Of a DNA stretch of 14,197 nucleotides, positions 5,973 through 13,926 are shown in pieces. Under the pieces are notes generated by a model that did not search any database, was not told where the DNA came from, and saw only the letters and a list, made by a program, of their open reading frames with translations. The position numbers and the translations under genes are program-made. This stretch comes from Granulosicoccus sp964352535 (GTDB taxonomy: Bacteria > Pseudomonadota > Gammaproteobacteria > Granulosicoccales > Granulosicoccaceae), in assembly GCA_964352535.1 (NCBI GenBank), contig CAYGSW010000159.1, forward strand, positions 1 through 14,197. Reading direction: 5' to 3'. Positions within the stretch are counted from its first letter, which is position 1. Every line of letters starts with the position of its first letter.

Positions 5973-6485
5973 TCAGACGGGCTGTAATACAAAATCCACG
6001 TGCAGGCTTGTGTCGCTTGAACTGGCCATTATTGGTCGCAGAAACACCGTTTCGAAACTGGCATCATCATGTTCAGCATCGTAGGCCAGATGGCCGTGCG
6101 CCTGACCAAACGCCGGAACGATCTGGGGCATCTCAAGCCGGAAGTTACCGTCTGCATCTGTCAGTGTCGCACCGTGGCTGCGTTCATCACGCTCATGCCC
6201 TTCGGTGGTGTGTGCCCACATCTGGATTCGCCTCCCGGCAAGAGGAGCACCATCACCTGCGCGGCGAACGGTACCGGTCATCCAGAAGCCGCCGCCGCCA
6301 ATGCGCTCCACAATAGGTGCGCCGGGGCGGTAGTTATTCGCACCTCCGCGCATGGTGGGCGTGGGCGCCAGATTACCTGCACGGGCTAACCCTGCGAGTG
6401 ATGCGGTGCCACCGAGCAGCACGGTTCCTGCCGTAGCAACACCGACTGACAGAAATTTGCGTCGATTCGGAGGACGGTGATTCAT
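5973..6485 (-). CDS. Tat-exported intradiol-dioxygenase-like protein, 170 aa
   Basis: The start is ATG (6485-6483) with AGGAG six bases upstream; an in-frame start 30 bases earlier is rejected for that reason. Residues 8-35 are a twin-arginine signal (NRRKFLSVGVATAG plus a hydrophobic, Ala/Gly-rich core). The mature part has the fold signature of intradiol ring-cleavage dioxygenases: GTVRRAGDGAPLAGRRIQMW, then TDADGNFRLEMP, then an H-G-H at 130-132. True enzymes bind Fe(III) through two Tyr and two His. Here the His pair is present, but the positions where I expect the two tyrosines carry other residues (Gly96-His97 and Val123-Pro124 regions). It may therefore bind metal differently or not be a catechol dioxygenase. 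It is first in a unit with the ferric-reductase-like gene at 5283. Confidence 0.75.
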   Translation of the reverse strand: MNHRPPNRRKFLSVGVATAGTVLLGGTASLAGLARAGNLAPTPTMRGGANNYRPGAPIVERIGGGGFWMTGTVRRAGDGAPLAGRRIQMWAHTTEGHERDERSHGATLTDADGNFRLEMPQIVPAFGQAHGHLAYDAEHDDASFETVFLRPIMASSSDTSLHVDFVLQPV

Positions 6486-6901
6486 TGATTTCTCCTGTAA
6501 GTACCATTTGCTCAATTTTACGAGCCGAACACGCGCATGGGTTCGGTTTATTCTGTCGACAAGCTGAACGGCACAGAGTTTCGTTTATCCAGCATGAAAA
6601 GCGTACCTGATAAGAACTTGCGTGTGTATCCTACAATTGAGAAGGTACCCCGCCGATACGAAACAGTACACAGATGTTCACACTTACAATATCCTGCCCG
6701 GCGGGCAGATCCTGCATGCCCTGCACATGTGGTTGGGTACCTGTCGCAACTCGACTTTTAACAGACCAAACACCAACGCAAGGTAACTTGCCTATATTAA
6801 TGATGTTCTTATCGACACTGTGTGCTCGGTAGTTTACTGATAGTCTCTACGCAATCCCGAGTCCGCAGGCTCGTCAACGTGCGCCCATAGCTATCAACCC
6901 C
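6486..6901. other. Intergenic region between divergent units
   Basis: This 416-bp region should hold promoters for both the Tat protein unit (leftward) and the DUF3422 gene (rightward). A near-perfect palindrome, CTGCCCG-G-CGGGCAG, lies at 6694-6708. A 71-codon minus-strand frame without a usual start codon (6846-6631) has some protein character, and a plus-strand frame at 6537-6761 has little. I cannot point to a convincing -35/-10 pair. Confidence 0.25.
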
Positions 6902-8182
6902 ATGATTACCATTACTGATCATCCATTGCGCTTTGCCATCGCGAATGAACTTCATGCGCGGCCGTTTCCAGCCATTGCCGCACCCAGTAGTGCAGCTTAC
7001 CTTGCGACAAAACTGGCTGAAAATGCAGCTGGGCGAGATCGGGAACTCGATCGTGCTCATTTGATTAAACTACTGGATCGCTTCGGTGCACAGCACCCCA
7101 AGCCAGGCGCGACTCACTATTTTGGTCAGATCGGTAAACATTTGCTTAGATGGGAATGCCATACCGAATTCGTTACTTACACCGTTTTTGGTGACGATTT
7201 ATCTGAGCGTCCTTTCGATGCGCATACGTTTGGTGTATTTCCGGCTGATTGGCTGGCCACATTGCCCGGCGTGCGACTCACTTCTGCATTGATCCGTATT
7301 GAGCTAGCGTCAGGAGATGATGGCATTGCAGAGAAAGCTGGTGACTGGTTCGTGGAAGAGAGTCTAGCCGTTAGCCGGGTGCTTGACGATGGGCTGGTTA
7401 TAGCGGGCGATTTCCGTATTGATCCATCCGGTCACATGCGCTTTGGTCTCTTCGCTAGGCCCGGTGCCGGTGATCGGCGGATAGGGCGTGTCGTACAGTA
7501 TTTGTGCGAGGTGGAAACCTACAAGGCCATGTCGATGCTTGCGCTGTACAGAGCAAACGAGTTAAGCACGAAGATGGGGGCAATTGACAAAACCCTGACC
7601 TCGATACTATCCGATATGGTGGGGCCGATAAATAAACCTGATGCCATGCTTCAAAGGCTGCTTGAGGTGTCGGCTGAGCTGGAAAACATCATGGCGCAGT
7701 CGTCCTTCAGATTCGGTGCCACCGAAGCCTATGAATCCATTATCGATCAGCGAATCATCGCACTGCGCGAACAGCGTTTTGAGGCGCTGCAAACCTTTGC
7801 AGAATTCCTGGTGCGCAGGTTTGATCCGGCGATGCGGACCGTAAAGTCCACTCAAACACGCCTGGTGCGCATGTCAGATCGCGCACAAAGGGCCAGCGAT
7901 TTGCTGCGTACTCGCGTGGATGTCGAACGCTCTGCGCAGAATCAGGAACTGTTGACTTCAATGGACCGGCGTGCAGATTTGCAATTGCGATTGCAGCGAA
8001 CCGTCGAAGGGCTCTCCGTTGTGGCCATCACTTACTATGCGGTGAATCTAGTGTTGTATGTGCTTGCACCACTGGAAGAATCATTCAACATATCAAAAAC
8101 GGTGATGGGATCTTTGGCAACGCCGGTTGTGCTGTTGGGTGTCTGGGGAATGGTGCGCAAGATTCGCCAGCATCTGGATTAG
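6902..8182 (+). CDS. DUF3422 family membrane-anchored protein, 426 aa
   Basis: The N-terminal sequence HPLRFAIANELHARPFPAI is the hallmark of DUF3422, and the full length matches the family. The protein has a large soluble part (residues 1-365) with a helical region rich in Arg, Glu and Gln from about 215 (ELSTKMGAIDKTLTSILSDM onward). Two C-terminal hydrophobic segments follow at about 370-391 and 402-417, ending in a short basic tail. It is probably anchored in the inner membrane with the bulk in the cytoplasm. The family is widespread in Proteobacteria and has no established function that I know of. The ATG at 6902 has no strong ribosome site but fits the conserved start. It ends 10 bp from the converging cyclase gene. 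Confidence 0.9.
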   Translation: MITITDHPLRFAIANELHARPFPAIAAPSSAAYLATKLAENAAGRDRELDRAHLIKLLDRFGAQHPKPGATHYFGQIGKHLLRWECHTEFVTYTVFGDDLSERPFDAHTFGVFPADWLATLPGVRLTSALIRIELASGDDGIAEKAGDWFVEESLAVSRVLDDGLVIAGDFRIDPSGHMRFGLFARPGAGDRRIGRVVQYLCEVETYKAMSMLALYRANELSTKMGAIDKTLTSILSDMVGPINKPDAMLQRLLEVSAELENIMAQSSFRFGATEAYESIIDQRIIALREQRFEALQTFAEFLVRRFDPAMRTVKSTQTRLVRMSDRAQRASDLLRTRVDVERSAQNQELLTSMDRRADLQLRLQRTVEGLSVVAITYYAVNLVLYVLAPLEESFNISKTVMGSLATPVVLLGVWGMVRKIRQHLD

Positions 8183-8192
8183 CAGATTGTGT

Positions 8193-9986
8193 TTACTGTT
8201 CGCGTGTATAGATCCTTGTTACCCCAGCCTGACCACGTATCGAGGTCTCTCCAACTGCACGTAAACCCAGATCATCGCCAGCAAGTTGAGCTGTGTGCTC
8301 CGAGACAAGCAGGGAGGTTCCATATTCCTTGTTAAGCCGCTCCAGCCTGGCTGCCAGATTGACAGGATTGCCATAAACCGTATAGCTGAGTCTGCCAGCC
8401 GCACCGACTGCACCGGCCACGACTGGACCACTGTCAATGCCAATACGAATCCGTAACTGGTGACCGGCAAATTGCTGAGTCTTTACTGTCCCTAACATTG
8501 CTGAGGCAGCCATAATCGCACTTCTAGCATGTCCTTTATTGTCTATCGGAACGTTGAAGGTGGCAAGAATGGCATCTCCATGAAACTGTGTTACAACCCC
8601 GTGATAACTCTCCAATGCTTCCACCATGGCTGAAAAATAGGCATTGAGTATGGCCACTACTTTCGTAGCACCCAGCGACTCGGTTAAAGCCGTAAAGCCT
8701 TCGATATCGGAATAGAGCAGGGTTGCCTGAGCGGTTTCAGATTGTATGGATCCGCCTTCAGATAACAGCGTACGGGCTACTTCCTCTGGTACAAATTGTC
8801 CCAGCGTCTGCCGGATTAGCGTACGTTCACGAAGATCCACCAGCATCTGATTGAATGAGCGTGCGGCATCATCAAACTCCTGCATACGACTGGGAGCCAA
8901 GGCAGATACCTCTGATAGCTTGTTAGCCTCAACCAGGCGTGCGGCATCGGCAATAGCGGTTACCGGCCGGGTAATATATCGGCCGAGAACAATAGCACCT
9001 GCGATGGCTAGCAGTAGCACGGCAATACTACCCAGCAATGCACGCATCAGTCGCTTGCTTTCAGCGCTGCCGTAAATTTCAGTGTTCAGGTGCGCCCCGA
9101 TAATCCACGCAATGGGGCCGTAGTCTTCAATCTTCTGATAAAGATAAATGAAGTAGCGCTGGCGCTCTTCAATATATACACCGCTGGTTCTGACTTTTTC
9201 ATCGCTGTTGAGAAAGAATGGTTGTTCATCGTCAGGAGACCAGATACGTTTCAGTACTTCGTCGTCGAGTTCCTGCAAAGCGGTCAGCGGTGAAAACGTG
9301 TTGCCGTTATTGGCAGCTTCCTCGATTAACAACGGGTGTGCCAGAACTTGATCTTCGCCATACAGAATGAAAGGTGTCATGCCATCACGCGGGGACAAAT
9401 CAACGACGTGGTTCGACAGTTCTTCGATAGGGACAATTTGAGCCAGTATGGCAAGCAATTGCCCATCAGCGCCGCGAATAGGAAAATCGTGGAGCAGAAC
9501 TGTCTTGTCTATCGTATCTGTGAAAAACGGCTCAATCCATGACGCCTCCACGCGCTGTTCTGCATCATCGATCCACAATCTGATCTCATCTTGAGCAGAC
9601 CAGTCCTCAGTGATTGCAACGCCTGTGGCACGCGTCCACCGTCGACTCAGGCCATCCGGGGTTACTATGGCAATACCGGCAACTTGACTGGTAGCAGCCA
9701 GCGCTCCAAATATAAATGCATCGAATTGTTCAAGCCTGGATACAGCGTAAGCGTTGTCTGCAACATGCTGAGCAACCCATGTCGCCTGTTGATCAACAGG
9801 CCGCAACCACAGCGCAATATCACGTTCCATGGAGCTGACGATAACCTTTGCCTGATCACTCATCAGTAGCCGCGTGTTTTGAGTGGCACTGAAAAAGCCC
9901 AGGAAAAAGACAATGCCGACCGCCAGCGCAACGAGCGCTGCCACGCCGAATACTGTGATATAGCGAAGAGGAACCCGGATTCTCAT
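8193..9986 (-). CDS. Membrane class III adenylate/guanylate cyclase with periplasmic sensor and HAMP, 597 aa
   Basis: Domain order: transmembrane helix (residues 8-33), periplasmic sensor of about 280 residues (34-312, dCache-like size and layout), second transmembrane helix (313-335), HAMP (336-390, starting GRYITRPVTAIADAAR), and class III cyclase domain (about 415-597). Metal-binding aspartates are Asp426 (LLYSDIEGFTALTE) and Asp471 (TQFHGDAILATF). The transition-state pair Asn543 and Arg547 is present (PVNLAARLE), so catalysis is likely. The residues that normally select adenine (Lys and Asp) are Gln467 and Asn540 here, so ATP versus GTP preference is open. The ATG at 9986 follows AAGGTGA, which overlaps the end of tdh; the 15-bp gap suggests co-transcription and perhaps coupling. 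It should convert a periplasmic signal into a cyclic nucleotide. Confidence 0.88.
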   Translation of the reverse strand: MRIRVPLRYITVFGVAALVALAVGIVFFLGFFSATQNTRLLMSDQAKVIVSSMERDIALWLRPVDQQATWVAQHVADNAYAVSRLEQFDAFIFGALAATSQVAGIAIVTPDGLSRRWTRATGVAITEDWSAQDEIRLWIDDAEQRVEASWIEPFFTDTIDKTVLLHDFPIRGADGQLLAILAQIVPIEELSNHVVDLSPRDGMTPFILYGEDQVLAHPLLIEEAANNGNTFSPLTALQELDDEVLKRIWSPDDEQPFFLNSDEKVRTSGVYIEERQRYFIYLYQKIEDYGPIAWIIGAHLNTEIYGSAESKRLMRALLGSIAVLLLAIAGAIVLGRYITRPVTAIADAARLVEANKLSEVSALAPSRMQEFDDAARSFNQMLVDLRERTLIRQTLGQFVPEEVARTLLSEGGSIQSETAQATLLYSDIEGFTALTESLGATKVVAILNAYFSAMVEALESYHGVVTQFHGDAILATFNVPIDNKGHARSAIMAASAMLGTVKTQQFAGHQLRIRIGIDSGPVVAGAVGAAGRLSYTVYGNPVNLAARLERLNKEYGTSLLVSEHTAQLAGDDLGLRAVGETSIRGQAGVTRIYTREQ

Positions 9987-10001
9987 AAGCTGTTTATCAC
10001 C

Positions 10002-11039
10002 TTACCCCCAATCCATGACGACCTTGCCGGCTTCACCCGAGAGCATGGCAGCAAAGCCATCCTCGTAGTCGTCAATAGCGATTCGATGGGTGATGAGATC
10101 TGAGAGATCAAGGCCTGATTGCACAAGGGCAATCATCTTGTACCAGGTCTCGAACATCTCGCGACCATAGATGCCCTTGACATTCAGCATCTTGAAGATG
10201 ATCTTGTTCCAGTCGACCGCAAACTCTGTGGGTGCGATTCCCAGAAGTGCGATCTTGCCGCCGTTGTTCATCTTGTCAATCATATCGCGCATGGCAGGCG
10301 CTGCGCCAGACATCTCAAGACCTACGTCAAAGCCTTCCGTCATCCCCAACTCGATCATGACGTCTGCAAGACGTTGTTTGGAGGCATTGACGACGTGCTG
10401 TACGCCCATGCGTCTGGCCAGTTCGATGCGGTAAGGACTGATGTCAGTGATCACTGTTTTCCGAGCCCCTACCTTCTGTGCAACCAGAGCGCCCATGATC
10501 CCGATAGGCCCTGCGCCGGTAACCAGCACATCCTCGCCAACCAGATCGAAACTCAGCGCCGTGTGTACGGCATTGCCGAAGGGGTCAAATATAGAAGCTA
10601 TCTCATCAGAGATATCATCCGGGATGGGCACTACGTTGCTTTCGGGGATACAAACGAATTCTGCGAATGATCCAGGGCGATTCACGCCAACGCCTAGCGT
10701 GTTTCGACATAGATGCCCACGGCCTGCACGACAGTTGCGGCAGGCACCACAGACCACATGGCCTTCGCCCGACACTCGCTGACCGATCTGGTATTTGGTC
10801 GCCGCCGCACCGCAATCGACGATTTCACCGCAGAACTCATGACCCACCACCATGGGCACAGGTACAACGCTGGCCGACCACTCATCCCACTTCCAGATGT
10901 GCACGTCAGTGCCACAGATCGCAGATTTCCTGACTTTTACCAACACATCACTTGGGCCAGCTTGCGGAATAGGCACCTGCTCCATCCAGATGCCAGGCTC
11001 AGGCCTGGATTTAACCAGGGCTTTCATTTGATTGCTCAC
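10002..11039 (-). CDS. tdh: L-threonine 3-dehydrogenase, 345 aa
   Basis: This zinc medium-chain dehydrogenase oxidises L-threonine to 2-amino-3-ketobutyrate with NAD+ in the cytoplasm. The sequence follows E. coli Tdh closely (for example ICGTDVHIWKWDEW, VGVNRPGSFAEF, SIFDPFGNAVHTALSFDLVG, GIYGREMFETWYKM). With the GTG start, the catalytic zinc ligands are Cys42 and His67-Glu68, the structural zinc cysteines are 97, 100, 103 and 111, and the NAD motif GAGPIG spans 175-180. I prefer the GTG at 11039, with AAAGGA nine bases upstream; the ATG at 11027 would give the 341-aa E. coli length but has no ribosome site. The usual partner kbl (2-amino-3-ketobutyrate CoA ligase) is not adjacent; a nucleotide cyclase follows instead. 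Confidence 0.95.
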   Translation of the reverse strand: MSNQMKALVKSRPEPGIWMEQVPIPQAGPSDVLVKVRKSAICGTDVHIWKWDEWSASVVPVPMVVGHEFCGEIVDCGAAATKYQIGQRVSGEGHVVCGACRNCRAGRGHLCRNTLGVGVNRPGSFAEFVCIPESNVVPIPDDISDEIASIFDPFGNAVHTALSFDLVGEDVLVTGAGPIGIMGALVAQKVGARKTVITDISPYRIELARRMGVQHVVNASKQRLADVMIELGMTEGFDVGLEMSGAAPAMRDMIDKMNNGGKIALLGIAPTEFAVDWNKIIFKMLNVKGIYGREMFETWYKMIALVQSGLDLSDLITHRIAIDDYEDGFAAMLSGEAGKVVMDWG

Positions 11040-11282
11040 GCGATGAGGTCCTTTTTGACGGCTTACGTTGATGTTTTGTACACTAGCCCGCATGGTCTGT
11101 GCGCAAAGGTAATGCTGAACGCACCATAGCAAGAGAAGAACTCATTGAAGTCGAGGTAGAGCAAATAACCAATACCCAGCAATGTTATGGCGGTAATCCT
11201 CATTTCTACTTGAGACGGGAAAATAAGTACAACCGGAGCCAGCTTCGGTCCATAGATACTGCTATAAAAGCAGCGAAGCTGT
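11040..11282. other. Upstream region of tdh
   Basis: This stretch separates the tdh start from the tandem repeats. It should carry the tdh promoter, but I see no strong -35/-10 pair on the minus strand. An upstream extension of the tdh frame (to 11132) has no family similarity and is not used. Confidence 0.25.
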
Positions 11283-11338
11283 CGTCATTACGTCATTACG
11301 TCATTACGTCATTACGTCATTACGTCATTACGTCCTTA
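11283..11338. repeat. Tandem repeat, 8-bp unit CGTCATTA x7
   Basis: Six exact copies of CGTCATTA (11283-11330) are followed by a seventh with one change (CGTCCTTA, 11331-11338). The unit length is not a multiple of three, and the array lies about 245-300 bp upstream of the tdh start in non-coding sequence. Such arrays change copy number by slippage. Confidence 0.95.
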
Positions 11339-11346
11339 CGTCCAGA

Positions 11347-11423
11347 GGACAGTGGACAGTGGACAGTGGAATGTGGAATGTGGAATGTGGAATGTGGAAT
11401 GTGGAATGTGGAATGTGGAATGT
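11347..11423. repeat. Tandem repeat, 7-bp units GGACAGT x3 and GGAATGT x8
   Basis: Three exact copies of GGACAGT (11347-11367) run directly into eight exact copies of GGAATGT (11368-11423). The two units differ by two bases and keep the same phase, as if a variant unit had expanded within one array. It starts eight bases after the 8-bp array. An open plus-strand frame over it is only the translated repeat. Confidence 0.95.
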
Positions 11424-11586
11424 GGATCATAGGTGTTTCGGCCTCGCGGCTATAACGGCGGTGACTGCATCATGGAAGGCACGCTGTTACCTAATTGGCA
11501 TACCCAATGAGTCAACGAGCACGTGGCGTCAACAAGTACATCGCACACGACGCTAAGCAAAACACAGAAGCTACCATCATAGCGTT
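11424..11586. other. Spacer between the tandem repeats and the DUF4159 gene end
   Basis: I see no gene, repeat or clear terminator in these 163 bases. Confidence 0.3.
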
Positions 11587-12339
11587 TCAATGCGTCATCG
11601 AATAAACGATGTAGTTCATGGTAAACCGGTACGCTAACCCTGTCATTGCTGCAGGATAGGAAGGATCATCCGCATGCTCCCATGCATCACCCATGTCCAT
11701 ATTAAAATTGATGGCGACGACAACACGCCCGTATTCATCAAGAATTGCTCGCCAGTGCGGTGTTGTTCCTGGTCGTGGACCATTCCTGCCCGGGATCTGT
11801 GTACGCTCGTCGATATCAAAATGTATGCTCATGATTTCATGCTCGTCCGGCAGCTCGACGATCGCACGATCAGGGAACACGCGTCGCATGGATGCCAGAA
11901 ACGTAGCCCATTCGGATTCACCCCAGAAATCGTCTACGAGTAGAAATCCGCCCCGGTCAAGATAATCGCGAAGCAGCCTTGCTTCTGAATCGCTCAGATA
12001 CCATTGACCCACTTCTACAGCATATAACCAGGGGTAGTCGAATAGCCTGTCATCATCCAACGTGATCAGACGCCCGCCATTCCCGCTGTAGTCAATAACC
12101 TGCCCATCAATCCGAATCAGTCGGTTGATTCCTCGCATCAAGTGATACTCGGCGTCCGCATAGTCCGTCATCCAGGCTTGCCCCCAGCCACCCAAAGCGC
12201 GACGACTACCGGGCGCATTGTCAAAAACCAGACGGGCAAAGTGGAACTCGGCGGTCGGTGGACCCTCGACTCGGGTATCATGTGCCTGTGCATCTGCTGT
12301 GTTAACAGCGATAAAAAACAATAACACAGCCCAGGTCAT
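11587..12339 (-). CDS. Exported DUF4159 domain protein, 250 aa
   Basis: From ATG 12339-12337 the protein starts with a hydrophobic signal peptide (WAVLLFFIAVNTADAQA, cleavage probably after ADA or AQA) and then a stand-alone DUF4159 domain: EFHFARLVFDN, a W-x-DY-x-AE-x-H element, FDYPWLYAVEVGQWYLSDSE, then LRDYLDRGGFLLVDDFWG, and near the end VVAINFNMDMGDAWE. The domain resembles class I glutamine-amidotransferase/ThuA-like folds; its activity is not known. It should be periplasmic. The frame is open up to 12522, but the extra 61 residues are low in protein character; TTG at 12378 next to AGGAG is a less likely start. Neighbouring genes on the same strand are too far away to assume an operon. 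Confidence 0.8.
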   Translation of the reverse strand: MTWAVLLFFIAVNTADAQAHDTRVEGPPTAEFHFARLVFDNAPGSRRALGGWGQAWMTDYADAEYHLMRGINRLIRIDGQVIDYSGNGGRLITLDDDRLFDYPWLYAVEVGQWYLSDSEARLLRDYLDRGGFLLVDDFWGESEWATFLASMRRVFPDRAIVELPDEHEIMSIHFDIDERTQIPGRNGPRPGTTPHWRAILDEYGRVVVAINFNMDMGDAWEHADDPSYPAAMTGLAYRFTMNYIVYSMTH

Positions 12340-12712
12340 TCTAACGAATGCGCTATCAAAACCTATCGCCGCTCTCAACTCCTGAAAAACAGACTTAACT
12401 GGCGTTGATTTCAGCCCATTTGCGGTGTTACCTGTAGACGACGTAAGGGCGTTTGAGTAAAACATCTGACAGTGGCGTAGTCTGTTGGGTGAATTGTGAT
12501 TCCTTTGCGGTACAGATATCAATAAGTGCTGAAAACCTCGCCCTTCAGGGCAGGTATGGATAGCGTGAGAGGCCTAGCCTCCCTTCTCTCTTTATACAGC
12601 GCTTTTTTTTCTGGTACATCAATTTACTGTCGTTTCTCTATACCTCCACATCTACCATAGACATCAGCTTGGTCTGACGAATGATAACAATTTACGCTCG
12701 GCATAAGTCCAG
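12340..12712. other. Intergenic region between two leftward genes
   Basis: This region holds the IS605-like hairpin at 12531-12560, a short GAGGC-CTA-GCCTC stem near 12569-12581, and AGCGCT followed by eight T at 12603-12610. The T run is on the plus strand, while both neighbours are read on the minus strand, so it is not their terminator. Confidence 0.35.
12531..12560 (+). mobile_element. Possible solitary end of an IS200/IS605-type element
   Basis: GAAAACCTCGCCCTTCAGGG (12531-12550), with the hairpin GCCC-TTCA-GGGC (12540-12551) and GCAGG just after, closely resembles the 3' ends of IS605/TnpB elements that I know (a GAA-CCTCGCCCTTCAGGGCGGGGAGG-like terminus). No tnpA or tnpB frame is nearby, so this would be a remnant or a PATE-like miniature. 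The short length keeps confidence low. Confidence 0.3.
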
Positions 12713-13777
12713 TCATTGCGAATCCAATGTATCTCGCAATTCATCACGATCATCCGGATGCATCTCATCCTGCGACGTTGTGTCTTCAGCGGCATCTTCG
12801 CGCAAACAGAATTCTGCGAGCACCGGAAAATGATCAGATCCGATGTCTCGCAGTAAGCTGAAATCTGAAATCTGGAAACTGTCTGTGGCAAAGAGATGGT
12901 CAAGTGGCCAGCGTAAAAATGGGTATTGTGCGTGATAGGATGAAAACAGCCCGCGCCCCTTGCGCGGATCGAGCATTCGAGAGACTCGTTTAAAGAGGCG
13001 GGTAGTGTGCGACCAGACGACATCGTTCAAGTCGCCCCCCACAATACTCGGTTGATTCTCACGCCGAACCTCTTTAGCTACAACCATGAGTTCATGATCA
13101 CGTATATCCGTATCCTGACCTAGGCGGGGTGGCTTCGGATGTAGTCCATAAAAATTGAATGCCTCGCCGCTGGGTACCTGTAGAGAAGCAAGAATCGAGG
13201 GGATAGATGGATCAGAGAGGTGCCTCCGCTGCACATTCTCAGCAACCAGATTCGTCATGAAAAGCAAACCATAAGTGTTGTTCTGTGGTTGATCTAACAC
13301 AACATCGTAGCTTGCACTCACCGAGTGCAGCTCACGACTCCACCAGGCATCGTTCTCGACGATGAACAGGATGTCCGGATCGATTTCAGTTATCAGGTCA
13401 AGAAGTTCATGCGACTGTCGGTTTTCCATATACACGTTGGCAATCATCACTGTGATGCAGTCATCTATGTCTGCCAGCTCAACATCCGCCATCTCAACAG
13501 GCCAAACCGGCGTGTACGCGATAATTCGCCAGGCATGAAATGCTGCTGCCAGTATCAGCCCAATTGAAATAATTACTGACCCAAGCCTCACACCAGGCTG
13601 CAGCCAGAATTGCAGTAAAAGTATAACAATACAGGCGCCAAACAACTGAGGTCGAGGAAAGTCCCACACTCTAACCCACCATTCATTGGTCTCCACGACT
13701 GGCAGAATCGTAACCATCACAAGCAGAACACCGCAGATAAGCACCAGATGGCTGAACCAAAACTTGATCCTATTCAT
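12713..13777 (-). CDS. Membrane-anchored endonuclease/exonuclease/phosphatase family protein, 354 aa
   Basis: Three N-terminal transmembrane helices (about residues 9-28, 43-60 and 65-84) precede a catalytic EEP domain (108-325) that probably faces the periplasm. Signature residues in the ATG-based numbering are Asn114 (IANVYMEN), Glu141 (FIVENDAWW), His213 (GLHPKPP), Asp249 and Asn251 (VGGDLND), Asp293-His294 (PLDHLFAT) and Asp315-His316 (GSDHFPV). All match the Mg2+-dependent DNase I/phosphodiesterase active site. Membrane EEP proteins with this plan are often labelled VanJ-like; the substrate is unknown. The ATG at 13777 has GGAG three bases upstream; GTG at 13804 would add nine residues but has no ribosome site. 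The tail after 325 is acidic and probably disordered. Confidence 0.85.
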   Translation of the reverse strand: MNRIKFWFSHLVLICGVLLVMVTILPVVETNEWWVRVWDFPRPQLFGACIVILLLQFWLQPGVRLGSVIISIGLILAAAFHAWRIIAYTPVWPVEMADVELADIDDCITVMIANVYMENRQSHELLDLITEIDPDILFIVENDAWWSRELHSVSASYDVVLDQPQNNTYGLLFMTNLVAENVQRRHLSDPSIPSILASLQVPSGEAFNFYGLHPKPPRLGQDTDIRDHELMVVAKEVRRENQPSIVGGDLNDVVWSHTTRLFKRVSRMLDPRKGRGLFSSYHAQYPFLRWPLDHLFATDSFQISDFSLLRDIGSDHFPVLAEFCLREDAAEDTTSQDEMHPDDRDELRDTLDSQ

Positions 13778-13926
13778 GGCCTCCACGAGTACTGAAGTGT
13801 TCACATCGGTATAACATAGTAAGTCAGTCAGACACTGTATTTGTAAAAATGGAGCAGGAAATTTCTGTAAGCTACAATTAGGTATACCAATTACCAGGTC
13901 GTTTTGGCTGATCTTATGGCAATCGA

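Noticed and set aside
6537..6761. 74-codon plus-strand frame upstream of the DUF3422 gene
   Set aside because: It has no ribosome site and a low-complexity Arg/Cys/His-rich C-terminal part. The opposite strand reads more like protein.
11283..11423. Possible CRISPR array
   Set aside because: The units are 7-8 bp with no spacers between them, so this is a simple tandem repeat.
11099..11455. 118-codon plus-strand frame containing repeated HYVITSLR and GMWNVEC peptides
   Set aside because: The peptide repeats are just the translated 8-bp and 7-bp microsatellites, and no start signal is present.
12598..12610. AGCGCT followed by eight T as an intrinsic terminator
   Set aside because: The orientation would end plus-strand transcription, but both neighbouring genes run on the minus strand, and the stem is only 6 bases of self-palindrome.
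13881..13888. GGTATACC palindrome flanked by CAATTA direct repeats
   Set aside because: It is too short to tell from chance and has no link to a known operator, though it lies upstream of both the EEP gene and the 58-codon frame.
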